This document shows, piece by piece, positions 34,988-46,300 of a DNA stretch of 64,000 nt. The notes beneath the pieces were generated by a model, which did no database searches, was not told where the DNA came from, and saw only the letters and a list, made by a program, of their open reading frames with translations. Source of the DNA: Mastigamoeba balamuthi. Taxonomy: Eukaryota > Evosea > Mastigamoebida > Mastigamoebidae. Location of the stretch: positions 440,055-504,054 of the forward strand of contig CACRSC010000054.1 of the NCBI GenBank assembly GCA_902651635.1, read 5' to 3'. The translations under genes and the position numbers were made by a program. Position 1 is the first letter of the stretch; each line of letters starts with the position of its first letter.

Positions 34988-35915
34988 TCAGGGATGGTAG
35001 GCCTTGCCATGCCCACATTCCTCACAATGGCCATTGGGTGGGAGGTCAGCCAGATCGTCCTTGCGCATGAAACGACAGTAGCACACAGTTCCATCTGGTG
35101 GCATGCACCTCTGGACTGAAGGAACTGTGCTCTGATCACTTGGAGCAGAAGAGCCAGACATCGTCTTCATCAGATTGATTAAACCAGAGGTCAGGGCAGC
35201 GTTCTGCTTCTGGGATGACATCAGCTCGTCCTCTTCGTCCCCAGAGTTGTCTGGCTGCTTGCACTTGTGACCACGGTGCCTATTGACCCCTTCGTTCGAG
35301 TCCAGGGCTGACAACATGGCTCTGTCGTACTCCTTCTTCACAGGCTCGTTGGTCTCGAAGTTCCAGGCAGCCTCTGGGTGGGGAAGGAGCTTTCCCTCGA
35401 CCCAGTAGGGCATGGGGTTGTGACACATCTCGTCCAGTGCTGCACTGGCGGTACGCAGGCACTTCTTCTTGATTGACTTGTTCACAGCAGTGGCAGTCCA
35501 CAGCTGTGAGAGCTCCTTGAGCACGGCCTCCTGTTTGTCCTTGGTGGCACTCTGTAGGGGGTGGAACGGCATGTGCACAGAGAGAGAAGGTTAGTGATGA
35601 GACACTATTTAGCATTACCTCAAATTTGGCCTTGCTGGCAGTCTGCACAGCGTCACTCAACGTCTTGGCGTCCTTGGTGAGCTTCTGCAGATCCTCACCA
35701 CCACAGTCACTGGAGTCTTTGTATGTTTTGTCTTGGATTCTTGTTAGAAGCTCTGGGATATGCTTCTGGAGCTTGACAACTGTCAGTGGCTGGTCCATGA
35801 ACTGGAGGTCCTTGCACAGCAGTGGAAGCACGTGCTTCTCAAGGTATGACTTGGCACTGCCATGCTGTAGGATGGCCACAGTGTAGTAGGGGACCAGTGG
35901 GACTGCCTTGGGATC
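34988..35915 (-). CDS. Transposon-associated protein, unknown function
   Basis: Two exons with good splice sites: about 35915-35619 and 35551-34988 (67-bp GT...AG intron, phase 0). The protein is about 285 residues or more. It is helical at first (VPLVPYYTVAILQHGSAKSY), then polar, and ends with a cysteine/histidine group (CYCRF...HCEECGHGKAYH) that could bind zinc. It is convergent with the DDE transposase, about 90 bp apart, so it may be the second gene of the same element, as in Harbinger-type transposons that carry a DNA-binding partner protein. Its 5' end runs into an undetermined base (35923) and a repeat boundary, so the start is unknown. No family recognised. Confidence 0.55.
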
Positions 35916-35938
35916 ACGCAGGNGTAGTGAAGCAAGCA

Positions 35939-35977
35939 GAACTGGATCCACTACAGCACGTAAACGTGATCGACATG
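35939..35977 (+). repeat. 39-bp direct repeat, copy 1
   Basis: Begins GAACTGGATCCACTACAG and contains CACGTAAACGTG, two 5-bp inverted arms around AA. Matches copy 2 at 36983-37021 except one base. A related version lies inverted at about 63785-63815. Confidence 0.9.
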
Positions 35978-36099
35978 ATATGGAAGTGAACTGTCTTGAT
36001 TGGCTCAAGCTGCTTCATCCTCTCTTTGATGTTGTGTTTATTTTGCCAAATAATTGTGTCTGTTAAATATTCACCTATATAATTTTTTAGTATGAACAA

Positions 36100-36438
36100 A
36101 CCTGTGCTGGAGCTGCCCATAACATACTGGCATTTGTTCTCTGTTGCTTTGGCCTGGATCAACGCAGCAGTTTCTTTGGTCACCAACAGAGAAGACCATC
36201 TTCCAGATGTTCCATTCCACTTCTCGGGGCAGTGGCGACCCATGTGGCCAGCCCTCTGCAGGTTACACTGTGTCAAGTAGTACCTGTCACATGTTCTGCA
36301 GTGATATGGTTTGTCCTCTCCGTCCTTCCTCTCATGTACTTGACCTGCAGCTGTGTGTTTCACGTGGCCTTGCTCTCCTGTTCCTGCAACATTGCCTGCT
36401 CCACTCAATCCCTTCTGCATCACTGTCTCAGTGCACAA
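36100..36438 (-). pseudogene. Zinc-finger-like fragment of a mobile-element gene
   Basis: Minus-strand frame with CRTCDRYYLTQCNLQ followed by H and C, giving a C-x2-C-x7-C plus H/C pattern typical of small zinc fingers. It runs on to EKWNGTSGRWSSLLVTKETA. It lies between the two 39-bp direct repeats. Possibly an exon of a multi-exon minus-strand element gene that also includes pieces near 37480-37555 and 37860-38000 (LGTKLHTHIKDKGLNLKMED). Family unknown. Confidence 0.4.
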
Positions 36439-36509
36439 ATGACGTCAAGTGCAAATCAGCCAGCTGGCAAAATCTAGGCTGCTCACCCTCAGGCTTCCAC
36501 TACACTTAG

Positions 36510-36985
36510 CTATGCAATTAATTCCACTATGCACTGCTGCACATACCTTTGCTGCACTGTGTAGCGGATCACCCTCTGCAACACATCGCCGCATTGGCAT
36601 TCGCTACACAGTGTAGCGGATGCACCCATCGCTACATGCCGCTATATCTGTCTTCGCTATGCCATGTAGCAGAGGTACCTTCGCTATGCATCATAGCAGA
36701 GCATATGTAGCAATGCGTAGCGGCAGCACCTTCGCTACTCTGTGTAGCGAAGGTGCCTTCGCTACGCCATGTAGCGGAGGTACCTTCGCTACACAGTGTA
36801 GTGAAGCCTGCATGGCAGTGCATAGCAGAGGTACCTCTGCTACACATTGCTACATGCACTTCGCTACGCTGCATAGCGGAGATACCTCCGCTACACTCAG
36901 CTACACAGGTGCCGCTACGCACTGCTGCTGAAATTCACTTCCGCTACACTACGTAGCGGAGCATGCGTAGCACTGTGTAGCGGAA
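36510..36985. repeat. Array of short palindromes built on GTAGCG...CGCTAC
   Basis: Nearly 500 bp made of imperfect 20-24-bp palindromes such as GTAGCGAAGGTGCCTTCGCTAC (22 bp, quoted as arms GTAGCGAAGG and CCTTCGCTAC around TG), with variants in tandem. It ends directly at the second 39-bp direct repeat. Similar units fill 63800-64000. Confidence 0.85.
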
Positions 36986-37021
36986 CTGGATCCACTACAG
37001 CACGTAAACGTGCTCGACATG
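36983..37021 (+). repeat. 39-bp direct repeat, copy 2
   Basis: Differs from copy 1 by one base (GTGCTC instead of GTGATC). Together they flank about 1 kb holding the zinc-finger fragment and the palindrome array. Confidence 0.9.
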
Positions 37022-38179
37022 TGGGGTCTTCTCTGCCATTTTTCACGGGTATTGATTTTTCATGATATCCTTCTGAGGCAGAGGGATCAAATTTCATGAA
37101 ATCTTCATGAAAATTGGTCTGAAAAATGATCACGCAACCCCAGTATTCAACGATTATCATATTACTCCAGCTGGTGTGTGGTACTACTCCACTCAGAATA
37201 GCCTACAGAGGCTGGACATATGAACAGTCTCCATCAAAGAAGTGGAATGGTCAATTAAGAAGGTTGCCTGCTCTGATGATAGCAAACAGATCTTCTCATG
37301 AAGCCAGACCAAATCAGCAGAGAAATTTCAATATTTTATGAACGGGGAAAAGCCAATAAATAAAGATAATAGCAGATTACTACTAAGTACAGTTCAGAAC
37401 AATACTGTTCCAGGAAGATGCAGCATTAAGAAATTATGAAAAACACTTACATTGCTCTGAACAAATGCATGGTACTTCCTCAGGTACTTCCTCAGCTCCA
37501 GTGCAGTCTCTTTGGGTTTCTCAGATGCAATCGACTCATCCATGGCAACAATCTAAGCAATAAGTGAATAAATAAAGATTAATAAAACCAATAAGACACA
37601 GTATGGCAGATAAGTTCCCTTAGAGCAGTAAGATACAGGATAAGAACTTCCTCTCTCAGCTTTGTGTGATGTATTTGACTTCCTGTCCTAAGCCCACAGA
37701 GACTCCAACAAAGCCTTGGAGCTCTGATAGTGATATCAGTGTAGTCGAGTTTGCTAGCATAGTATTATTTGGCTGTTCTGGGAGGCCAGTCAGTACTACA
37801 CTTCTTCCTTATAACACTTTAGGGCTGACTTAGTATGCCTGGAATTAAAAATGCCCCAATGCTGCCTTGATCTTATCCTCCATCTTGAGATTGAGGCCCT
37901 TGTCCTTGATGTGTGTATGTAGCTTGGTGCCCAGGAGAAAAGCATATGCTCGTGACAGGCATGTTGATGCGAAAGGCTCTGGTATGAAGGACAGAACACG
38001 TGAAGAGAAGATGAGAAAGAAAGAGGAAGAGGGATGGGGAAGCAGGGGGGCAGACCTGTGTGAGGTGCTCGAGATAAGCACTATGATTTGAGCAATGGCG
38101 TGTCAGAAATGACGTTAATCGTGATGCAAAGGAGGTGCACCTGGGCACTATTTTTTTTGCCCTGCCTCCCCTTGGTCAT
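37022..38179. other. AT-rich mobile-element remnants
   Basis: Short minus-strand coding pieces with splice-like edges (about 37480-37555, 37860-38000), without a coherent gene model. Confidence 0.45.
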
Positions 38180-38635
38180 TTACGTGTAGTTTTTGACTGA
38201 TGCAACTGGCTTGACTGCCTTCTTCATAGCTACGATTCCCTGCTGCAAAGCCATGTTTATAATGTTGATAACTTGCTCTTTCTCAATCTTGGTTTTGACT
38301 GGGAGATCGTTTCTCATGTCATAAGCCCTGGACCCTATCAGAAAATGTGACAGGAAGTTCGTTTTTCCTGGTGCATACTCCACTGCATAGTCGAACTCCT
38401 CGCATTTTGCAGTCTGAGATGGCTCGTCTTGGCCATGGCACTGGCCTTCTTTTTTTGCTTCTTTTATGGTGTCTTCGTCATGGAAGAATCCCAGAACAGA
38501 CCAGTCAATGAGGATGTCCTGAACACTAACTGTGTAGTTGCGTGCAGCAAGCTTCTTGCCCTTGAGAGAGCTTCTCTCCCTCCTTCTTGCATGCATAACA
38601 GATGATAGGCTTCCTTCCTGTACCCCTGAGCTCAT
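38180..38635 (-). CDS. Unrecognised ORF in the transposon block
   Basis: A 151-codon frame, basic and polar, with IDWSVLGFFHDEDTIKEAKK and a helical C-terminus (EKEQVINIINMALQQGIVAM). No family recognised. It is in the same orientation as the zinc-finger fragment downstream and may belong to the same element gene. Flanking DNA to 40.1 kb has only short frames. Confidence 0.35.
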   Translation of the reverse strand: MSSGVQEGSLSSVMHARRRERSSLKGKKLAARNYTVSVQDILIDWSVLGFFHDEDTIKEAKKEGQCHGQDEPSQTAKCEEFDYAVEYAPGKTNFLSHFLIGSRAYDMRNDLPVKTKIEKEQVINIINMALQQGIVAMKKAVKPVASVKNYT

Positions 38636-40145
38636 TCCTGAAGCTGTAGGTTGGATTCCATTTCCTTAGACAGTCTCACGGGATCCTCAGTTCCGCAGTT
38701 GCACCTTGAGGCTTCTGTTCTGTGTCTTCTGCAGTGGTGTTCCTGTCCTGGTCGTTTCCTGATCAGTTTTAACATAATGTGCATTCCAGTTCTCACTTTC
38801 ATTGTTGGAAACACGATTTCCATCATAGGAGGTTCACTTACAGTTGTTATGGCTTTGTTGGTGTGATGGCACACAGCTCCTGCAAATAGCCTGGTCCTGC
38901 CTTGCTACTCATATGTCCAGAGCACACAGCCTGTGTAGTGACATCAGTGTATCTGCTCATCCTCGAGAGCCTCTTGAAACTACATTGTCCAAATAGCCTG
39001 TAGTACTGTCACAGCTGTGCTTGCTGTTCAGTTTAGTGCCTCTGCATACTGCTTGAACTTGATGTTGAACTCTGTGATGGACAGTGCTAACAGTACACTG
39101 GCTTGCCAGTTCATAACAGTTTTCTGATTATCTCCTCTGTGCCCAGTTTCTGGCTGAAACACTGCAAACAAGTACCTGCACACGTCCCCAAACAGCCTTG
39201 GAAACTCTGTGCCATTTTCCTCATTGATCCTGAGCTGGCTGGGTCAGCTTTCCCTGGTCATTGCTGAAAATGGCAGTCTTGAAATCAAAGAGAGATAGAC
39301 TCTTCATTTCTGCTCCCCTTTCTTATAGTAATCCTGCCTTATTTAATCAAATGAAAACTCTTGAAAACGGGGATATAATTTGCATGAAAACATGGATTTC
39401 TTTGTGGGGTTCACAAGGACTCTGCCTTGAGTTTCTCAGTCAGTTCACTTACGAATGTTGATCCTCAGTGATGTGTGGCCCTCATGGATGCGCAGATACA
39501 TTAAGAGCTTGCTGGTTACCTTTTGCCCACGTCCCATCATATGATAGAGTTCAACAACCCTGCTCAGAGTTATAACTGTATCCTGTGGTGCATTCCCTTT
39601 CAAGGTATGATTCATTCATTCATACACTTATAATGTCATTCATTTCTTCTGTCTCTTTTTGTACTGGCTCTAATATCTTTTCTTTTCCAGCTCTAATGGC
39701 CTGCCCTAAGGCCTATCTGGCTCTTCTCTGCAAGAACTTACTTGTATTCTTCTTCATTAGCATCAAGTTTAACATCTGCAAACCCACTGTAAGATTAGCA
39801 ATTGACCACTTCTACAAGACAATACAATACAGAACACATACTGCAATGACTACATTTCCAACTACACTACATAAGCTATGGCACAAGAGAAGATAAGAAA
39901 TGCTATTGCTATCATGTACTGTGAAATGGCAGGAACTGACTTTGCTGACTACATATACTGTCTTTTCAGGTATCTGAGCAATATCTACAACAGTCCAAGG
40001 TGGAAGAAACAGCAGTAAGAGATGTTCAGATAATGTTCTGCTCCTTCCCTTTTATTTGCTGTAAAGTGAACACAGAGTGGCTTTAGTGCCTGGTGCCCGT
40101 GTCTATCTTTCTTTGCCTTGCCCTTTGTGAAGTCATCACTGAGCA
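38636..40145. other. Repeat-derived DNA without a supported gene
   Basis: AT-richer sequence with short frames on both strands; no motif recognised. Confidence 0.5.
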
Positions 40146-41229
40146 GTGCCATGGCGGAACCTCCTCATCGCTGCCGCTTCCCTACAGATCAAAGTCACGA
40201 AGTGGCATGTGACCAAGGACGAGTGGAACTCAATGTGCCTGAATGAGCAGTGCACGTATGACACAGCCCTCCATGCATACAAGAAGCAGACCATGGCCTT
40301 TGATGCCATCCAGCAGAGCCAGCTGGAGCTTCAACAACTGGCCGCCATGACCCTGATGAAGAGACAATGGTGGACATCATAGAGTGCCTGGACCAGCTGG
40401 AGCTGGGCACCGCCAAGCAGGAGGAGTCAATGAAGCATGACATGGGCTACTACCTTGACAAGCCAGAGCAGGTGACAGTGCTCCTCATCTTCTTGCAAGT
40501 GAAAGTAGCATGGGCAGATGTGCAGAAGTTCACTGAGTCACCAGACTGTCAGGACTACCTCAGGAAGCTGCTTATCCAGATGACCTGCAATGAGCTGAAG
40601 AAGGCCATGGAGCATGTCCTTTCCAGGACCACGGCCTCAACCACCCTGCATGGCATTTCTCACTTGTATGGCGACTTTCCACATGGTGCGCCACCCATGA
40701 ATGCCACTGGTAGAGCAGCCACATGCACCAGCTGCTGCTACAAGTGTGACCAGTATGAACACTGGGCCACCTTGTGCCACATCGTGGACGACAAGGACCA
40801 CTGCACTCTTAAGTTGGTCCCCTATGCCATCAGTGCTAAGAACAATGCTCCTGCTCACTATTACTCAATGTGTGCTTCCTCTGTGTATCATGTCTCTGGC
40901 CAGCAGTGAGCCCTACAGCTATAAAATGGGGGGCAGTGAAGAAGGGATGTGGGTACTTCGGCACCTACATACCTCTGCACAAGAGGACTACAAGGACCCA
41001 GAGTCCGAAGACTCTGAACAAGACCCTGAGATGCCTCTCAGTCATGAGAGTGTCTGCTAAGGCTGAGGAGCCCTTCACGCCGGCACACGTGGACACGTAT
41101 GACCACAAGCTGGTCGGGTTCCCATGCCCAAACAAAGAGAGGCCCCAAGGGGCCAAGGAGACAGCAGCAGTCAACCACTACATCAACGTCGCCCTTGCTG
41201 CTGCAGTGATTGCCACTTCACTTGAGTGA
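40146..41229 (+). pseudogene. Zinc-knuckle protein of a mobile element (fossil)
   Basis: Readable plus-strand protein sequence with a helical N-terminal half and a CCHC knuckle of the form C-x2-C-x4-H-x4-C near 40745-40785. It looks broken in a few places. CCHC knuckles occur in Gag-like proteins of retroelements and in accessory proteins of some DNA transposons; no reverse transcriptase or integrase is visible nearby, so the family is left open. Confidence 0.4.
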
Positions 41230-41749
41230 TTGTGGATGTAGGCATGTTTTTCTTCTGATTGAAACAGCAAACAACAGAATAAACTCTCTTTTACCCAAAG
41301 TGACCAAATGTCTTGTTAAGTCTTTTGGATGAGAGTCCTAGTGGTAAGTGAGATCAATAGAGACAAGCACCTTAAGAATAGCATTGCTTAGTACAAGTCA
41401 CAAAGTATCACAGTACAAAAGGCACATCATTATGACATTATTTCTATGAGATAGATGCTCTTATTAACAAAGCCAGTTTTTGATATTCTGAGAATTTTCA
41501 ACCCTCAGATCAAGTGATGACCAAAACAGTGTTAATCATCTTATTTCAGGAAAGTTGTTTGACAAGAAGAAGTAGAGAAAAATAGTCATACTATATCATT
41601 AGAAGTAAAAGTCTATTCAAATCAGATTCAATGTTCAGTTAGCTTTCTCATTGAGGAAATGGGAAGTAACTTCAGGATGGTACACAGAGAAACTTATGAA
41701 AGTATTTCGGGAATCAATGAATTTCTTGGATTGTTGTGGATTAGATGAC
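41230..41749. other. AT-rich spacer at the edge of the transposon block
   Basis: 3' flank of UNC50. No gene seen. Confidence 0.6.
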
Positions 41750-42809
41750 TCACCAGCGTGTGAAGTAGAGATTAACTGAGAGGATGCACACGTTGATGTT
41801 GAGAATCACTGTCACAAGCAACGCAATCGCAACCAGCGCCACTGGGTACAAGAAGATCACTGTGTTGCGCAGGAACGGCAGCACTGAGCGCAAACAACGC
41901 CAGTCATGTCAGTTCATCAGGGAACCGGTAATTGAGCCAACGCACCGTGGTAGCCAAGGAAGGTAATGTACATGTAGTACGACCAGGCGCCGGCATAGAG
42001 CGTGTTGGCAAGCAGCGTGGCGAAGAACGTGGGCTGGGTGAGGAGCGGGAGGAGGAAGTACTGCACGACGTGCACCAGCAGGAACACGGGGAAGAAGCTG
42101 TTGCAGTGCACATCAAACGCGTACAGCCACTCGACCGTCTGCTCGACGCTGTGCACGTCCCCGCGCGCCGCGAGGAAGCGGTTGGCGATCCAGCGCGTCA
42201 CCGAGGCCACAGCGAAGCCGAAGGCGAGGAAGTCGATGAGGAGCGACCAGAGCACGAGCCACAGCATCGTCGGCGCGCTGCCTATGCCGTGGCTGCCAAA
42301 CGCGACGCCCCACGCGAGCGAGGAGACCAGCAGCAGCGCCGCCTGGATCGCGACAAAGCCCGGGTCGTCCCTCGCCCACTGGTTCTTGGTCTCTGCGGGG
42401 TCGGCCCGAGAGTATCAGCGCGGGTCACCAACTCAATTGGAAAAATCAATTGCCCTGTTTCCTGAGAAAACCCGTCGCATCTTTTTAAGATCTGACATCG
42501 GTTTCTACCGACAGATCAATACCAACAGCACGGAGAACGCGCAGTTGCTCTGGTGAGGAATTCGGTGCCCTCTATGGCCCCGGGCATTTCTCTGAAAGCG
42601 GAAACGGTCCGGAGGTGCGAGGGAGGAGGGGGCGCACGCTTGTGCCAGGCGGTGGTTCGGTAGACCTTGGCGGGGCTGAAGCAGAGGTGGAGCATCTGCC
42701 AGCTCGTGTACTCGATGTCCATCTGCGACGGGCGCAGCAGCCTGCGCAGGTACTCGCGCACAGACGACGTCGCCGGCGCCGGGGGCGCGGTGGAGTGCAG
42801 GGGCAGCAT
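41750..42809 (-). CDS. UNC50: UNC-50 family Golgi/ER membrane protein
   Basis: Three exons, 42809-42638, 42392-41946 and 41883-41750, give 250 residues, close to the usual 250-260. Family hallmarks: MDIEYTSWQMLHLCFSPAKV, KNQWARDDPGFV, VEWLYAFDVHCNSFFP, NTLYAGAWSYYMYITFLGYH and LPFLRNTVIFLYP. About five to six membrane helices. UNC-50 (yeast Gmh1) is a conserved Golgi/ER protein; in nematodes it is needed for trafficking of certain acetylcholine receptors. The last codon TGG is followed by TGA within a donor-like GTGAGT, so a further exon cannot be fully excluded, but the length argues against it. Introns are 245 and 62 bp. Divergent from the fusion gene. Confidence 0.93.
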
Positions 42810-43351
42810 GGCCGGGACGGGGGAGGGGGGGATGGATTCGCTCAGAAGCGGCGAGGCGCGTGCGCAGGTGCGGTTTGTGGGACGGCGCCGCGCGCTGCTA
42901 AATTGACCGAGGAGGGGGTGCTGACTAGACAGATATTCCGACGTCGAATCTACTCGAATCCACCCGATTCGCCTGAGATATGAGCTGGATTCCTGAATGG
43001 CGAGGGTGCAGCGATCGCCCCGGGTTGCGCAACGTCGTGTGCGGGCAATGGGCTCAGTAACGGAGGCTTGAACCGCGGGGATCTACTGCATCTTCAGTAT
43101 TTTTTCCGCGCAGGCGCCGGCGAGGCTCGGGTCAGGAAGTGGGCTTCACACAGCGCGCTCGCTCGCGGGGGGCGGCGCGTGTATCTGGGGGTGACGTCCT
43201 TTTCTGACGTGTCGTGGATTTCTAGATCTCAACTTGACATTTCAAAAGCTCTCTACTCGCCCCCCACACACACCGCCCCGTGTACCCGCTCTCCCGTTGT
43301 GCACCGTCTCTCTCCCCCTCCCCCAGCACAACCGCCCCTATCTCCCCCCCG
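42810..43351. promoter_or_regulatory. Divergent intergenic region UNC50 / fusion gene
   Basis: 542 bp between two divergent starts. The stretch before 43352 is a C-rich leader. No named element supported. Confidence 0.4.
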
Positions 43352-46300
43352 ATGGACCCCGCGCAGCAGCAGCAGCAGCAGCAGCCGCAGCAGCCCCGGC
43401 CCTCGCCCGCGGCCCCCGCGCCCTGTGCGTCTGCGCCCTCTGCGGCCCTCGGGCCCCTCTCGACGCCGCCGCCGCCCCCGCCCACGAGCGCCGGCGACCC
43501 GCTGGCCCTGGCCGTCGTCGGCGCCACGGACATCGGCCGCCGCGCGGTGCACCTACTCTCGGGGCTGCCGGGCGTCCGCAGCGTCTCGCTCGTCGACGCG
43601 GCGGCCGCGGGCGCAGCGCTGAGCGCCCTCGACACGTCGCCGAGCCCCAAGCCCCACGCCTCGCCCGTCATCGCGCCCACGGCTCGCAGCGGGCCCCTGC
43701 CCCCGCCCGCGCCGCTGCTGCCCGAGAGCCTGCGCCAGTACCCCGCCGTGCTCGGCAGCATCGCGGACCTCGCCGCCGTGCCCGACGCCGTCTGGGTCTG
43801 CGCGCGCATCGACGAGCGCCCGGCCCACGTCCGCGCCGCGGCCCTGCTCGGCGTCCGCTGCATCTACTGCGTCGCCCCCATCGCCCCCAGCGCCTCCGAG
43901 ACCTCCCAGCTCTTCGAGGTGACAATCCCCGCGCGTGACGTGGCCTCGGAAATGACGTTTTGCGGCGGAAAATCGGCGCGCGACGCCGGTGGTTTCGTTA
44001 TTTTNNNNNNNNNNNNNNNNNNNNNNNNNNNNNNNNNNNNNNNNNNNNNNNNNNNNNNNNNNNNNNNNNNNNNNNNNNNNNNNNNNNNNNNNNNNNNNNN
44101 NNNNNNNNNNNNNNNNNNNNNNNNNNNNNNNNNNNNNNNNNNNNNNNNNNNNNNNNNNNNNNNNNNNNNNNNNNNNNNNNNNNNNNNNNNNNNNNNNNNN
44201 NNNNNNNNNNNNNNNNNNNNNNNNNNNNNNNNNNNNNNNNNNNNNNNNNNNNNNNNNNNNNNNNNNNNNNNNNNNNNNNNNNNNNNNNNNNNNNNNNNNN
44301 NNNNNNNNNNNNNNNNNNNNNNNNNNNNNNNNNNNNNNNNNNNNNNNNNNNNNNNNNNNNNNNNNNNNNNNNNNNNNNNNNNNNNNNNNNNNNNNNNNNN
44401 NNNNNNNNNNNNNNNNNNNNNNNNNNNNNNNNNNNNNNNNNNNNNNNNNNNNNNNNNNNNNNNNNNNNNNNNNNNNNNNNNNNNNNNNNNNNNNNNNNNN
44501 NNNNNNNNNNNNNNNNNNNNNNNNNNNNNNNNNNNNNNNNNNNNNNNNNNNNNNNNNNNNNNNNNNNNNNNNNNNNNNNNNNNNNNNNNNNNNNNNNNNN
44601 NNNNNNNNNNNNNNNNNNNNNNNNNNNNNNNNNNNNNNNNNNNNNNNNNNNNNNNNNNNNNNNNNNNNNNNNNNNNNNNNNNNNNNNNNNNNNNNNNNNN
44701 NNNNNNNNNNNNNNNNNNNNNNNNNNNNNNNNNNNNNNNNNNNNNNNNNNNNNNNNNNNNNNNNNNNNNNNNNNNNNNNNNNNNNNNNNNNNNNNNNNNN
44801 NNNNNNNNNCGCAGCGGGCCCCTGCCCCCGCCCGCGCCGCTGCTGCCCGAGAGCCTGCGCCAGTACCCCGCCGTGCTCGGCAGCATCGCGGACCTCGCCG
44901 CCGTGCCCGACGCCGTCTGGGTCTGCGCGCGCATCGACGAGCGCCCGGCCCACGTCCGCGCCGCGGCCCTGCTCGGCGTCCGCTGCATCTACTGCGTCGC
45001 CCCCATCGCCCCCAGCGCCTCCGAGACCTCCCAGCTCTTCGAGGTGACAATCCCCGCGCGTGACGTGGCCTCGGAAATGACGTTTTGCGGCGGAAAATCG
45101 GCGCGCGACGCCGGTGGTTTCGTTATTTTTCGATTGCGTTTGGCTGGGAGGGCGCTAATATCTGGTGACGCACGGCACGCAGTTTTGCAGGGCGCACGAC
45201 TCGGAGCTGCTGTGCGGGTGGGTGCGGAGGTTCGACGCGGAGATCGGGGCGGTGGTGGGCGTGTCGCGGGGCGGCGGGCTGGTGAGCGCGCACGTGCGGC
45301 ACCACGACCACCCGTCGCGGACGGCCGAGGAGCTGCAGGCCTCGCGCGTGTCGATCTTCCTCGACTTCATGGCCGACGACTTCGACACGGCCGCGAGCCT
45401 CATGGAGGAGCGCATGCCCGTCAGCCTGCAGGCGACGGTGCGCGACACGTACGGCACGGGCTACGCCGACACGGCCGTCGCGAACCTGCAGTACCCGGGC
45501 GGCAAGAGCGTCTTCATCGAGGCGACGCTCGTGGGCGGCGTGCGCTACGAGTGCAGCGTCGAGGCCATCTCGGCGGGCGGCAAGCAGCACGAGGCCGGCA
45601 GGCACGGCTGGCCGCACTCGTACGTGCAGCGGTTCGAGGGCAGCCTGCGCGCGCAGGCCGAGTACTTTGTGAGCATCGCGCGCGGGGACCCCGTCGAGCG
45701 CTGCTGCAAGCAGGAGCACCTGATCATGGCCGCGCGCCTGGGCGAGATGGCCGCCGAGAGCGCCGAGAACGGCTGCCGCGTGCTGGCCAACCCGTCGATG
45801 CGGCTGCTGCAGATCGGCAACGGCCGCTTCGGCAGCCACATACAGCGCGTGCTGCAGAAGCTGCCCAACTGCGAGACGGTCGGCATCATCACGTCGGCCA
45901 ACTCGGAGCTCGAGCTCGACTCGATGCTGGCGCGCGCCGACGTGGACGCCGTCTACATCTGCACGCCCTACGCGCACACGCTGGCGCTGGCCAAGCGCGC
46001 GCTGGGCTACAAGAAGAAGGTGCTCTGCGAGAAGCCCGTGCCCAACCTGCCCGACCTGCAGCAGATCGCCGTCGCCGACGACCGCATGCTGATGCTCGCC
46101 TACTACAGGCGCTTCGACGCCGAGTACAGGCGCGCCAAGGCCTTTGTCGACGAGCTGGGCAGCGCGCCGCTGACGTCGCTGGTCGTCGAGAGCCGCGACG
46201 TCACGCAGCCCTGCGACGACACGATCGTGGCGCTGTACGAGAGCGTCATCGCCGACTTTGACACGCTCGCGTGGCTGCTCGAGGACGTCGACTGCGAGCT

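Noticed and set aside
36510-36985. CRISPR array
   Set aside because: Units are palindromes of varying length with no constant repeat/spacer alternation, in a eukaryotic genome.
40146-41229. Retroelement Gag assignment for the zinc-knuckle ORF
   Set aside because: A single CCHC knuckle without polymerase, integrase or terminal repeats nearby is not enough.
43353-45063. Open frames running through the N-run
   Set aside because: Undetermined bases cannot support coding sequence.
43685-45129. Genuine tandem exon duplication in the fusion gene
   Set aside because: Copies are identical, flank an N-run and end at the same intron point; artefact is simpler.
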